A stretch of DNA of 64,000 bases from an uncultured Pseudomonadota bacterium (lineage in GTDB: Bacteria; Myxococcota_A; UBA796; SXON01), in NCBI GenBank assembly GCA_903885375.1, contig CAISIK010000192.1:88255-152254 (forward strand), written 5' to 3'. The notes below the pieces were generated by a model that made no database searches, was not told the DNA's origin, and saw only the letters and a program-made list of their open reading frames with translations. This document shows, one piece after another, positions 1-9,968 of this stretch (position 1 is the first letter of the stretch; each line of letters begins with the position of its first letter). The translations under genes were made by a program, and so were the position numbers.

Positions 1-264
1 GACGGCGTTCACGACCTGCTGCTGGGCACCTTCGACGACGCCAACGGCGCCGCCTACGTGTTCTACGGGCCGCTCAGCGGCAGCTACGTGGCCGAGACCG
101 ACGCCGACGCCGCGCTCTTGAATCCCACCGCCTCCCCTTCGAGCTACGTCTACACCATGCTCCTGCCCGTGGGCGATGTGCTGGGCTTCGGCACGGAGAC
201 CCTGCTCCTCGGCGCGCCCGACGAGTCTGCCGGCGCCGGCGGGGCGTGGCTGTTCGGGATGTAG
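1..264 (+). CDS. C-terminal end of an FG-GAP/VCBS-type repeat protein (truncated by window start)
   Basis: Frame 1 open from base 1: DGVHDLLLGTFDDANGAAYVFYGPLSG...LLLGAPDESAGAGGAWLFGM; FG-GAP-like. Confidence 0.7.
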   Translation, partial: DGVHDLLLGTFDDANGAAYVFYGPLSGSYVAETDADAALLNPTASPSSYVYTMLLPVGDVLGFGTETLLLGAPDESAGAGGAWLFGM

Positions 265-346
265 GGTGGCCGCGCCGCAGGACAGCATCGAGCGGGAAGG
301 CGTGAAGTTCCCGTAGGCGCCCCCGAGCGCCGGATACGGTGCCACG

Positions 347-2410
347 ATGGGCCTCCTCCGCCGAGCTCGCACACCCGCGCTCCTCGCGCTCGGCCTCGCC
401 GCGTGCGACACCGCCTCGCCCGACACGTCGCCCGAGCCACGCGACACCGATCTCGCCGACACCGCCGACTCCGCCGCGCCCGAACGCTGGTCGGTGCAGG
501 TTCGCGTGACCCTCGATGGCGCGCCCGTGGCCGGTGCGCGGGTGATGCAGGGCGGCGGGGTGGAAACGTGGGCCACCGACGCCGAAGGCCTCGCCACCGT
601 GGAGATCGACGCCCGCATCCCTGGCGACCTCGCCGTGGTGGCTTCGCACCCCGAAGCGCGCATCTGGTGGGCACCCGCAGACGAAGGGCCCTACCAGGAG
701 ATTGCGCTCACGCGCTTCGACCCCGCCGACAACCCCGACGCCCCCTTCGCCGACCCCGGCGGCGCCGACGTTTCGCAGAGCACGAGCGAGCAGTGCAGCC
801 ACTGCCACGTCACGATCCATGCCTCCTGGTACGCCTCGCCGCACCGGAGCGCGGCCTCGAACACCGTCGTCCAGGACGTGTACGGCGGGGCCGCCAGCGC
901 GTTCACCACCGCCGACGCCTGCGCGATGGCGGGCGGGCGCTGGGAGCCCACGCGCTCGCCCGGCACCGGCGAATGGGGAGAGGGCTGCCGCTTCGGGGAG
1001 GATGTCCTCGGCGGCACGGGCGGCAGCGGCGGCTGCGCCGACTGCCATGCTCCCGGCATCGACGGCGCGCTCGGCGGGCACGATCTGCTCGATGCCACCG
1101 GCGTTGCCTACGAGGCCGGCGTGCATTGCGACGTCTGCCACCACGTGGAGTCCGTGGACATGAGCGCGCCGCCCGGTGTGGGCGGGCGGCTGCACATCGT
1201 GCGGTCGTCCGAGCGCGCCACTTCGCCGGGCATGGGCGACTGGCAGCCGATCACCTTCGGTCCCTACGCCGACGTCCCCAACCTGCGAATGGGGGCCGTG
1301 CAGCGCGACTTGTTCCACTCCGCCGAGCTTTGCGGGGGCTGCCACGAGTCCGCCCAGCCAGTCCTCGTACCGGGTGCGGAGGCCGACCTCTCCCGCTGGC
1401 CCGACGGTCTCCTGCCCATCCACACCACGTTCTCGGAGTGGGAGGTCGGGCCGATGAACCCGGCGGCCCCGTGCCAGAGCTGCCACATGCCGCCGCGCGC
1501 CGACGTGGGCAACTCGGCGGACCTCGGCAACGTCTTCACCGATATCGAGCCCGGGGTTGCGGCCGGGTGGGAGCGGGCGGCGGGCGAGGTGCGGGAGCAT
1601 GCCTGGTGGGGGCCGCGGCAGCGGGCGTCGCGCATGCTGGAGCTCGCGGCGTCGTTGACGCTCGACACGTCGGTGGCCGACGGCATCCTCACCGCCCGGG
1701 CCACCGTGAAGAACGTCGGCCCGGGGCACGCCATCCCCACCGGCGAGCCCTTGCGTTCGGTGGTGCTGCGGGTGGAGGCGCTGTGCGAGGGGGTCGCGCT
1801 GGAGGCCACCGGCGGCTCGGCGATCCCCGACTTCGGCGGCTGGCTCGATCGCCACGAGGCCGGCGAGGACTGGTCGATCTGGCCGGGAGCGCGGGTGGGC
1901 GAGGTGGTGCGCGTGGTGCGCAGCACGGGGCGGTGGCTCGACTATGCGGGCCATGGCCCCTTCGGGGATGGGACCTTCGATGCCGAGGCGAAGGGCATGC
2001 CGGAGGAGGAGGTCGCCGGCTTCGCCACCATCGTGTCGGTGGCGGGCGACCGCGTGACCTTCGACCGCGCGCTCCCGACCGGGGATGTCGCCTACCGGGG
2101 CTCGGCGGCGGAGCTCCCGGCCGACGGGGATGAGGCGCGCGCGGTGGCCGGCGCGCCCGGTTTTGCGTTCGCGCGCGTGCTCGTCGGCGCCGACGGCGCG
2201 CGCATGGTGCCGCACTTCCAGGCGGTCGACGTGGCGAGCGACAACCGCCTGCTCCCTCAAGCCGCGTGGACCAGCACGCACACCTTCGCCGCCCCCTGTG
2301 CCGATCCGGAGGTGCGGGCCGTGCTGGTGCACCGGGCGTGGCCGCTCGCGTTGGCGAACGAGCGCGGCTGGCCGCTCACCGAGTCGGTGATGGCGGAGGC
2401 CACACGATGA
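347..2410 (+). CDS. Multiheme c-type cytochrome-like lipoprotein
   Basis: 687 aa, lipoprotein-like N-terminus (LALGLAACD); five CXXCH motifs (CSHCH, CADCH, CDVCH, CGGCH, CQSCH). Confidence 0.85.
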   Translation: MGLLRRARTPALLALGLAACDTASPDTSPEPRDTDLADTADSAAPERWSVQVRVTLDGAPVAGARVMQGGGVETWATDAEGLATVEIDARIPGDLAVVASHPEARIWWAPADEGPYQEIALTRFDPADNPDAPFADPGGADVSQSTSEQCSHCHVTIHASWYASPHRSAASNTVVQDVYGGAASAFTTADACAMAGGRWEPTRSPGTGEWGEGCRFGEDVLGGTGGSGGCADCHAPGIDGALGGHDLLDATGVAYEAGVHCDVCHHVESVDMSAPPGVGGRLHIVRSSERATSPGMGDWQPITFGPYADVPNLRMGAVQRDLFHSAELCGGCHESAQPVLVPGAEADLSRWPDGLLPIHTTFSEWEVGPMNPAAPCQSCHMPPRADVGNSADLGNVFTDIEPGVAAGWERAAGEVREHAWWGPRQRASRMLELAASLTLDTSVADGILTARATVKNVGPGHAIPTGEPLRSVVLRVEALCEGVALEATGGSAIPDFGGWLDRHEAGEDWSIWPGARVGEVVRVVRSTGRWLDYAGHGPFGDGTFDAEAKGMPEEEVAGFATIVSVAGDRVTFDRALPTGDVAYRGSAAELPADGDEARAVAGAPGFAFARVLVGADGARMVPHFQAVDVASDNRLLPQAAWTSTHTFAAPCADPEVRAVLVHRAWPLALANERGWPLTESVMAEATR

Positions 2411-3753
2411 TCCTGCTCGCCCTCGCCTGCGTGGAGCCCGTCGACACGGCCGGGCCGGGAGAAGCCGACACCGCGCCGCCGGCGGACACGGGCGACTCCG
2501 CTGCCCCGCTCCTCCCCCAGCCTGCACCCGCAGAGGACCTCGACCCCGACGAGTCTGTCGTGCATGTGGCGCTCGAAGCCTCACCCCTCAGCTTCGAGGT
2601 GAACGGCCGCACCGTGGAGGGGTTCGCCTACAACGGACAGGTGCCCGGCCCGCTCATCCGCGCGCAGGTGGGCGACACCGTGGTCGTCGACTTCACCAAC
2701 CACCTCGACGCCCCCACCACCGTGCACTGGCACGGCCTCGCCGTTCCGGCCGCGATGGATGGGGTCACCTGGCTCCAGGACCCCATCCAGCCGGGGCTCG
2801 GCTTCCGCTTCGAGTTCACCGTCACCGAGGCCGGCACCTTCTGGTACCACCCCCACCTCGACTCCGACCACCAGGTCGACCTCGGCCTGTACGGCGTGCT
2901 CCTCGTGGAAGACCCGGCCGAGCCCGCGGTGGAGCAGGACCTCGTGGTGGTTTGGGATGCCTGGGGGGAGGACCCGGAGGCCGACACGCACACGGCCCCC
3001 GACCCGTCCAGCGTGGTGTGGACGGCCAACGGCGTCGTGGAGCCCCGCCTCGAGCTGGCGGCCGGAGAGCGGGTGCGCCTCCGCATGCTCAACGTGGCCA
3101 ACCTCTCCTACCTCGACCTTGCCTGGCCCGGGCTCCGCCAGATCGCCGGCGACCAGGGCCGCCTCGCTGCGCTCGCTGCGCCCGAGAGCGTGCTGCTCGC
3201 GCCCGGCGACCGCGCGGAGTTCGAGCTCCTGCCCACCGCCAGCCTCACCGTGGAGACCGCGCTCCACACGGCGTCGGGGGGCGCCGTACCCGGGGCGGCC
3301 CTCCCGCTCCTCCAGGTGGTGCTCCCCGCCGAGCAGCCGGCGCCCGAGGCGGCCGACTGGCCCTTCGCGGGCGGCGCCGTGGCCCCGGATCCCGGCACCA
3401 CCGATGCGATCTACGTCTTCAGCGGCGGCGGCGGCGATGCCTGGCTCATCAACGGCGAGGTGTACCCCGACGTGACCGTGCAGACGCTCGCGCTCGGCCG
3501 CAGCTCGGTCGTGGAGGTTCGCAACCTCTCCTCCACCGAGCACCCCTTCCACCTGCACGGCCACGCCTTCGAGGTGCTCTCCCAGAACGGCGAGGCGCCG
3601 GCGGCGCGGGAGGTCGAGGACACCGTGAACGTGGGCATCCGCGAGTCGGTCCGCCTGCTCGTGCACGCCGACAACCCCGGCGACTGGATGGCGCACTGCC
3701 ACCTCCTGCCGCACGCCGAGGGGGGGATGATGGCGGTGCTGCGGGTGGAGTAG
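2407..3753 (+). CDS. Multicopper oxidase
   Basis: ATG at 2407 overlaps upstream stop (ATGA); HWHG, WYHPH, HPFHLHGHAF and HCHLLPHAEGGMM copper motifs. Confidence 0.92.
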   Translation: MILLALACVEPVDTAGPGEADTAPPADTGDSAAPLLPQPAPAEDLDPDESVVHVALEASPLSFEVNGRTVEGFAYNGQVPGPLIRAQVGDTVVVDFTNHLDAPTTVHWHGLAVPAAMDGVTWLQDPIQPGLGFRFEFTVTEAGTFWYHPHLDSDHQVDLGLYGVLLVEDPAEPAVEQDLVVVWDAWGEDPEADTHTAPDPSSVVWTANGVVEPRLELAAGERVRLRMLNVANLSYLDLAWPGLRQIAGDQGRLAALAAPESVLLAPGDRAEFELLPTASLTVETALHTASGGAVPGAALPLLQVVLPAEQPAPEAADWPFAGGAVAPDPGTTDAIYVFSGGGGDAWLINGEVYPDVTVQTLALGRSSVVEVRNLSSTEHPFHLHGHAFEVLSQNGEAPAAREVEDTVNVGIRESVRLLVHADNPGDWMAHCHLLPHAEGGMMAVLRVE

Positions 3754-3767
3754 GGGTAGACTGCGGA

Positions 3768-6422
3768 ATGCTCGCCCTCGCGCTCCTCGCCTGCCAGTCG
3801 TCCCCTGCTCTCCGGCTCGTCTCGCCCGAGAAGGGCGCCCGGTTCGCCGTGGGCGAGTCGGCGCCCATCACGGTGGGCGTGACGCCAGCGGATGCCATCG
3901 GCGAGCTGGAGCTCCGCTTCGAGCTCGATGGTGTGGAGCTTTCCGGAACCCCCTCGCGCGATGAGGCCCGCGGCGAGGCCACCCTCTCGCTCGAAGGGCT
4001 CGCCGCGGGCGAGCACGAGATCGTGGTGGTGGGCGAGCTCGAGGGGGGCTCCGACCGGGTGGAGGGCAGCTTCTCGGTGTTCCAGAACCAGCCCCCCGTC
4101 GTGACCTTCCTCACCCCGCCGGAGGGCGGCTTCGTGCTGGAGAACGCCACCTTCGAGCTGGTGGTCCAGGTGGAGGACGCCGACGCGGTGCCCGGCCGGA
4201 CCGGCATCACGCTCTCCTGGGCGGGCGTGGCGGCGGGCGTGGTGGCGGCGCCCGGATCGATGTCGGCGTCGGGCGAGGTGCGCTTCGTGGCAGGCCCGCT
4301 TGTGCCCGGAGACTACACGGTGGGGCTCGTGGCCACCGACGCCCATGGCGCCGCCGGGGAGGGGTCCGCCGCCTTCTCCACCACCACGGGGGACGCCGAC
4401 CACGACGGCTTTGCCGACGCCGCGCTCGGCGGTGATGACTGCGACGATCACGATGCCGCCGTGAATCCGGAGGCCGAGGAGCGCTGCAACGGCGTGGACG
4501 ACGACTGCTCCGGCGCAGTGGACGACAACGCGGTGGACGCCGCTGCCTGGTACACCGACAGCGATGGCGACGGGTACGGCACCGATGCCAGCGCGGTCGT
4601 GGGCTGCGACGACGGCACCCGCGTGGCGAACGGCGGCGACTGCGATGACGCGGACCCCGCCCGCAGCCCCGGCGCGGTGGAGGAGTGCGAGACCGGCATC
4701 GACGAGGACTGCGATGGCATCGTCGACACCGACGCCGCCGCGAGCTTCCCGCTCTACACCGACGCCGACGGCGACGGGTACGGCGGGGCCGCCGCGGGGT
4801 CGGACTGCAGCGTGCCGGACGGCAAAAGCGCCGTGCCGGGCGACTGCAACGACACCACCGCGGCCATCTCCCCCGGCGCGCGCGAGGCCTGCGACGGCGC
4901 CAACGTGGATGAGGACTGCGATGGCCTCGCCGACGACAAGGACGCCGGCCCCACCGGCACCAGCACCTTCTACGCCGACACCGATGGCGATGGGTACGGC
5001 GATGCCGGCTCCACCACCTCCCGCTGCGATGCCGGTGGCGGGTGGGTGGCGAACACCGGCGACTGCGACGACGACGCGTCGCTCGCCTGGACCGGCGCCA
5101 CCGAGAGCTGCGAGGATGGCGTGGACAACGACTGCTGGGGGGGCGATGGGCTCTGCGCGCTCGCCGGGAGCCTCTCGCTCTCCACCGCCGACGTGAAGCT
5201 CACCGGTTCGGCGGCCGCCACGGCCGGCTCGGCCGTGGCCTCCGCCGGCGACCGCGATGGGGACGGCGTGACCGACCTCCTCGTGGCCGCGCCGCTCCTC
5301 GGCACGGGCGGCACGGTGTACCTCGTGGATGGCGCCTCCCTGGCCAGCGGTGCGCTCTCGGGCAGCGCGAGCGTGACGGCGGAGGCTGCCAGCGATGGGC
5401 TCGGCACGGCGCTCGCCGGCTGCGGGGATGCTACCGGCGATGGCCGCTCCGACGTGGTGCTCGGCGCCTACGCGGCCTCGAGCGGCGCCGGTGCCATCTA
5501 CCTCTGGTCGGGGAGCAAGGGCTCCGGCGGGGCCTCCACCGCCACCGACGAGGTGAACGGCGCCTCGGGCGACCAGCTTGGCTACGCGCTCGATTGCGGC
5601 GCCGACGTGAACGACGATGGCAAGATCGACGTGCTCGCCGGCTCCCCCGGTGGCGGCCTCGCCACGCTCTACGACGCCGCCACCCTCACCCGCTTCTCCA
5701 AGCTCGCGGGCGGCTCGGGCTCCGCCACCAGCGTGGCCTTCGTGGACGATCACGACGGCGATGGCATCGACGATGTGCTCGTGGGCGACGAAGCCGGCGA
5801 GAAAGCGTACCTCGTGGTGGGCCGCTCCGGGTTCGGCAACCTCACGCTCTCCTCCGGCGCCGACGCGATCTTCAGCGCCGAGGCCGCGGGCGATGAGTCG
5901 GCGGCTGCGGTGGCCGGCGCCGGCGACCTCAACGGCGATGGGTACGCCGACCTCGCGGTGGGCGCGCCGGAGAACGACAACGCCGGCGCCTCCGCGGGCA
6001 GCGCCTACGTGATCTTCGGCCAGGCCGCCCCGGCCTCGATGGGCCTCGGCTCGGCCGATGCGGTGCTCCGCGGCGGCGACGCCGCCGACTACGCGGGCAG
6101 CGCCCTCGCCGGGGCCGGCGATGCCGACGGCGATGGTTACGCCGACCTGCTGGTGGGCGCCTTCTACGATGAAACGGCCGGCGCCGGTGCCGGCGCGAGC
6201 TACCTCCTCTACGGGTCGGCCGGCTTCGCCGACCTCTCGCTCACCGCGGCCGACGCCATCCTCCTCGGCGAGGGCGCGCGCGACAGCTCGGGCGACAGCC
6301 TCGCCTTCGTGCCCGACCTCGATGGGGATGGCACCGACGAGCTCCTCATCGGCGCGCCCAGCGAAAGCAGCGGCGGCGGCGGCGCAGGTGCCGCCTACCT
6401 GTTGTTCGGCGGCGCGTACTGA
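3768..6422 (+). CDS. Lipoprotein with DxDCDG-type putative metal-binding repeats and C-terminal FG-GAP repeats
   Basis: MLALALLACQSS start; DDDCSG, DEDCDG, DEDCDG, DNDCWG modules, then multiple DGYADLLVGA FG-GAP repeats. Confidence 0.88.
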   Translation: MLALALLACQSSPALRLVSPEKGARFAVGESAPITVGVTPADAIGELELRFELDGVELSGTPSRDEARGEATLSLEGLAAGEHEIVVVGELEGGSDRVEGSFSVFQNQPPVVTFLTPPEGGFVLENATFELVVQVEDADAVPGRTGITLSWAGVAAGVVAAPGSMSASGEVRFVAGPLVPGDYTVGLVATDAHGAAGEGSAAFSTTTGDADHDGFADAALGGDDCDDHDAAVNPEAEERCNGVDDDCSGAVDDNAVDAAAWYTDSDGDGYGTDASAVVGCDDGTRVANGGDCDDADPARSPGAVEECETGIDEDCDGIVDTDAAASFPLYTDADGDGYGGAAAGSDCSVPDGKSAVPGDCNDTTAAISPGAREACDGANVDEDCDGLADDKDAGPTGTSTFYADTDGDGYGDAGSTTSRCDAGGGWVANTGDCDDDASLAWTGATESCEDGVDNDCWGGDGLCALAGSLSLSTADVKLTGSAAATAGSAVASAGDRDGDGVTDLLVAAPLLGTGGTVYLVDGASLASGALSGSASVTAEAASDGLGTALAGCGDATGDGRSDVVLGAYAASSGAGAIYLWSGSKGSGGASTATDEVNGASGDQLGYALDCGADVNDDGKIDVLAGSPGGGLATLYDAATLTRFSKLAGGSGSATSVAFVDDHDGDGIDDVLVGDEAGEKAYLVVGRSGFGNLTLSSGADAIFSAEAAGDESAAAVAGAGDLNGDGYADLAVGAPENDNAGASAGSAYVIFGQAAPASMGLGSADAVLRGGDAADYAGSALAGAGDADGDGYADLLVGAFYDETAGAGAGASYLLYGSAGFADLSLTAADAILLGEGARDSSGDSLAFVPDLDGDGTDELLIGAPSESSGGGGAGAAYLLFGGAY

Positions 6423-6456
6423 GGCGCGTGACGGCAGGCCCGCTCGGGGCCGCCGA

Positions 6457-7065
6457 CTACTTCACCTGGTAGGCGGCCTTGTAGAAGTAGTAGCTGTCCG
6501 TGCCGCAGTGCACCGGGCCGCCGTGCCACTCGCCATCCTTGAAGGAGCTGTTCTCATCGAGCGTGCAGGTCTTGCCGATGATGTTGGCCTTGTCGGAGAA
6601 GTAGGCATCCTCGGAGTGGATGTCGACGATGAGGACCGTGGTGCCAGCGGGCACTTCGGCGGTGGCGCGGGCGCCGGTCACCACCGGAGCGGCGGGGGCG
6701 GCCGCGGCGCTCACCACCTCGTAGGCGGCCTTGTAGAAGTAGTAGGAGTCGGTGCCGCAGGTGACCGAGCCGCCGTGCCACTCGCCGTCCTTGAAGGAGC
6801 TGTCTTCCTGCAGGGTGCAGGTCTTGCCGATGATGTTGGCCTTGTCGGAGAAGTAGGCATCCTCGGAGTGGATGTCGACGACCTTGACCACGCTGCCCTT
6901 GGTGACCAGCTGCGTGGCCCGCACGCCGGTCGAAACCACGGGGGTGCCGAGCTCGGAGGGCACGTCGATGCCCTGCTTCTCAAGCATCTCCTGCATGTCG
7001 GAGCCGCAGCAGCAGCAGGCGGAGGCGGCGAGAACGATGAAGGAGGCGGGGAGGAAGAGCTTCAC
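6457..7065 (-). CDS. Secreted lipoprotein with two copies of the DAYY/GWHGG/YYFYK repeat
   Basis: Signal/lipobox-like start (LAASACCCCGS); two near-identical repeats SEDAYFSDKANIIGKTCT...GEWHGG..C...YYFYKAAY. Confidence 0.85.
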   Translation of the reverse strand: MKLFLPASFIVLAASACCCCGSDMQEMLEKQGIDVPSELGTPVVSTGVRATQLVTKGSVVKVVDIHSEDAYFSDKANIIGKTCTLQEDSSFKDGEWHGGSVTCGTDSYYFYKAAYEVVSAAAAPAAPVVTGARATAEVPAGTTVLIVDIHSEDAYFSDKANIIGKTCTLDENSSFKDGEWHGGPVHCGTDSYYFYKAAYQVK

Positions 7066-7108
7066 GACGGGTCCGGGAGTGGCCGCGTGCTAACGCACGT
7101 GTCGAAAT

Positions 7109-9946
7109 TCAGCGACGAGAAACCGAAACGTAGGCGAAGTACCAGTACTGTCCGCCGCAGGTGAGGCCGCCCCCGTAGAACAAGCCGTCGTTGCGGTGCA
7201 GGTCGCCCTTCACGGTGCAGGCCTGGCCGATGTAGTCGCCGCGGTTGTCGTAGTAGAGGTCTCCCGTGCGGAGGTCGCGGATGGTCACCCGCGTGCCGTC
7301 GGCCACCTTCTCGCCGAGGTCCTGGCCTGCGGTGCCCGCGCTCGCGCCGCCGCCCACGCTGGTGAGCGCCGCCTTGTAGAAGTAGTAGCTGCTGCCATCC
7401 GTGCAGGCGAAGGGCCCGCCGTGCCAGCCGCCCGTGTAGTAGGTGGAGGCTTCGCCGGGGGCGCACGTCTTGCCGATGATGCCGCTCCGGTCGGCGTAGT
7501 AGGCATCCTCGCTGGAGATGTCCTTGATGACCACGGGGGTGCCGGCGGGAACGGAGGCGGTGAGGTCACGCGCGCCCGCCGTGGCGGGCGCCGACGCCGC
7601 ACCGGTGCTGATCCCCACCTTGTAGAAGTAGTAGTCGCTGCCGTCCTCGCAGGCGATGGGGCCGCCGTACCAGCCGCCGCCGTGGTCGGTGAGCGCATCG
7701 GTGGCGGTGCAGGACTTGCCGACGATCCCGGCCTTGTCGGCGTAGTAGGCATCCTCCGAGGAGAGGTCGACCAGCTTCACCTTGGCGCCCTTCGCCACCG
7801 GTCCGCTCGCACGGCCGGCCGAGCTGACCGGTGCGGCCGGGGCAGGCGCCTTCGTGGCCGCCGGTGCCGCCGACCCGCGCGCGACCTGCACCTTGTAGAA
7901 GTACATGCTCCCGCCGGGGCAGTCCATCCCGCCGCCGTACCAGAGGCCGTCGTTGCGGTGGAGGTCGCCCGAAACGGTGCAGTTGAGGCCGATGTAGCTC
8001 CCCTTCGAGCCCACGTAGGCATCGTCGGCGTGGATGTCCACGATGGTCACGCCGGTGCCGTTGGCCACCTTGTCGCCGAGGTCCTGCGCGGAGCCCGACG
8101 CCGTGCCGGTGGCGACGCTGCTGTCGGCCGCCACCAGCGCGGCCTTGTAGAAGTAGTACGCCCCGCCGTCGTCGCAGACCATGGGCCCACCGTGGAAGCC
8201 GCCGCCGTTGTGGCTCATCCCCTGGCCGGTGGTGCAGATGAGGCCGATCATCTCCTTGCCCGGGTAGTACGCATCCTCCGGGGAGATTTCGGTGATGCGA
8301 ACCTCGACGTCCGCGGGCAGGTCGTAGGTCAGCGCACCGCCGGTGCTCGTCGTGGCGCGCGGAGCGGCCTTGGGGGGTGTGGCGGCCGCCCCGGCCATCG
8401 GGATGAGCGCCGCCTTGTAGAAGTAGTAGTCGCCGCCGCCGCAGCTGGCGGGGCCGCCGTGCCAGCCTTCCCCGTTGTGGTTGGTGTCGGTGGTGACGGT
8501 GCAGGTGAGACCCACCATCTCGTCGGAGGAGCTGTAGTAGGCATCCTCGGGCGAGAGCGCATCGAGGCGCACGGTCGTGCCCGCGGGGATCGGGGCGAAG
8601 ATCCGGGCGCCGGCCGTGGGCGCGCTCTTCGGGGCGGCGGCGGCCAGCGTGGCGCGGTCGGCCTCCTCCAGCCAGGCACGCGCCTCGGTGACCTGCGGCA
8701 CCGGCACCACGATCACGGTGTCGTCCACCGAAACGGTGGCCTCGCCGTAGGTGGACAGGTAGGTCTCGACCACCCGCCGGGTGGCGCTGCCGCCGCCCTT
8801 GAGCACGCCCTTCACGGCCGTCCAGTCCTTCGTCGCCTGATCGAGCAAGGCAGTACGTGCCGCATCGGTCCGCTTGCTGCGCTCGGACTCCAGCGTCTTC
8901 TTCATCGAATCCGCCCGCTCTGCCGCGGCCTTGGCCTCCGCGTCGGCCCGCGCGGCCTCGGCCGCCATGGCGGCGAAGTCGGTGCCGCGCGTGCTCACGC
9001 TCGCCACGGGGGCGCGCACCGGGGGGGGCTCGGGCACCACCTCGCGGGAGCGCAGGTCGGGGGCCGGCTCCTTGGCGCCCTTCACCAGCTTCCAAGCGGA
9101 GGCGGAGTCGGTGGTGAGCTGCGGGGTCTGGGCGGTGATGCCCATGGCGCCTAAGGATTCGGTGATGAACTCGTGCGACTCCTCGGCGGTGATCACGCCG
9201 TCCTTCTTGCCGTCGAGCTGACCGTCGGCCCAGCCTCGACCGGCGCCCACCCAGAAGTAGGTGAAGGCGCCGTGACCGGTGCCGGGGAGGGGGCGGGCGA
9301 GCTGGTCGGGACCCGCCGCGTTCCACTCCGCGATGCCCTTGACTTGCTGGATCGCCGCGGAGGGCACCACGAAGCGGGTGCCGCCTTCGAGCACGCTGCC
9401 GCCCTGGCGGGTGCCGCCGTTGTAACAGGCGTCGATCACCATCATCAGCTGGCCCGCCCCCGTCTTGCCGACCTTGCGGATCTCGGACACGGTCACGGAG
9501 CGGGCGCGCAGGGCCTCCGGCGCGGTGGGAACGTCATCGCCGAGGAGGAGACGCTCGCCGTCGGGGGAGGCGCCGCCGTGGCCGGCGAAATAGAACCAGA
9601 GGGTGCCACCGGCGCCCACCTGGTGCGCCATGTCCTGCAGCGCGCCGAGGATCACCTCGCGCGAGGCGCCCGCCGTGAGCAGGCGCACGCGGCCCGGGGA
9701 GACGCCGCGGGTGTACACGAGGAAGTCGCGCACGAGCTTGGCATCGGCCACCGCGCCGGGCACGTCGGCCACCCGGAGGTAGTCCTCCACCCCGATGACG
9801 ACGGCGGCATCCTCGGGGCTCGCCTGACCCGTCTTCAGCGGGGCGCCATCGAGGACCGGCAGCGCATCGAACGCGAGGGTCGGCGCCGAGAGGAGGGCGG
9901 CCAGCGTGAGCAGAGTGGGGAGCATTGCCCAATTTGTCGCGATCAC
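7109..9946 (-). CDS. Caspase-family (peptidase C14-like) secreted protein with coiled coil and six C-terminal DAYY/GWHGG/YYFYK repeats
   Basis: Signal peptide; His motif WFYFAGHGG and Cys motif MVIDACYNGG; Ala/Glu-rich coiled coil; six repeats with C-x19-C. Start could be 9925. Confidence 0.88.
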   Translation of the reverse strand: MIATNWAMLPTLLTLAALLSAPTLAFDALPVLDGAPLKTGQASPEDAAVVIGVEDYLRVADVPGAVADAKLVRDFLVYTRGVSPGRVRLLTAGASREVILGALQDMAHQVGAGGTLWFYFAGHGGASPDGERLLLGDDVPTAPEALRARSVTVSEIRKVGKTGAGQLMMVIDACYNGGTRQGGSVLEGGTRFVVPSAAIQQVKGIAEWNAAGPDQLARPLPGTGHGAFTYFWVGAGRGWADGQLDGKKDGVITAEESHEFITESLGAMGITAQTPQLTTDSASAWKLVKGAKEPAPDLRSREVVPEPPPVRAPVASVSTRGTDFAAMAAEAARADAEAKAAAERADSMKKTLESERSKRTDAARTALLDQATKDWTAVKGVLKGGGSATRRVVETYLSTYGEATVSVDDTVIVVPVPQVTEARAWLEEADRATLAAAAPKSAPTAGARIFAPIPAGTTVRLDALSPEDAYYSSSDEMVGLTCTVTTDTNHNGEGWHGGPASCGGGDYYFYKAALIPMAGAAATPPKAAPRATTSTGGALTYDLPADVEVRITEISPEDAYYPGKEMIGLICTTGQGMSHNGGGFHGGPMVCDDGGAYYFYKAALVAADSSVATGTASGSAQDLGDKVANGTGVTIVDIHADDAYVGSKGSYIGLNCTVSGDLHRNDGLWYGGGMDCPGGSMYFYKVQVARGSAAPAATKAPAPAAPVSSAGRASGPVAKGAKVKLVDLSSEDAYYADKAGIVGKSCTATDALTDHGGGWYGGPIACEDGSDYYFYKVGISTGAASAPATAGARDLTASVPAGTPVVIKDISSEDAYYADRSGIIGKTCAPGEASTYYTGGWHGGPFACTDGSSYYFYKAALTSVGGGASAGTAGQDLGEKVADGTRVTIRDLRTGDLYYDNRGDYIGQACTVKGDLHRNDGLFYGGGLTCGGQYWYFAYVSVSRR

Positions 9947-9968
9947 CCGGAGGCGGCAACCGAAGGGG

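Noticed and set aside
74-2584. 836-aa minus-strand ORF and similar giant antisense ORFs (e.g. 3411..5753, 48056..52852, 29659..31848)
   Set aside because: Arg/Gly/Ala/His-rich translations opposite clear genes; typical shadow ORFs in high-GC DNA
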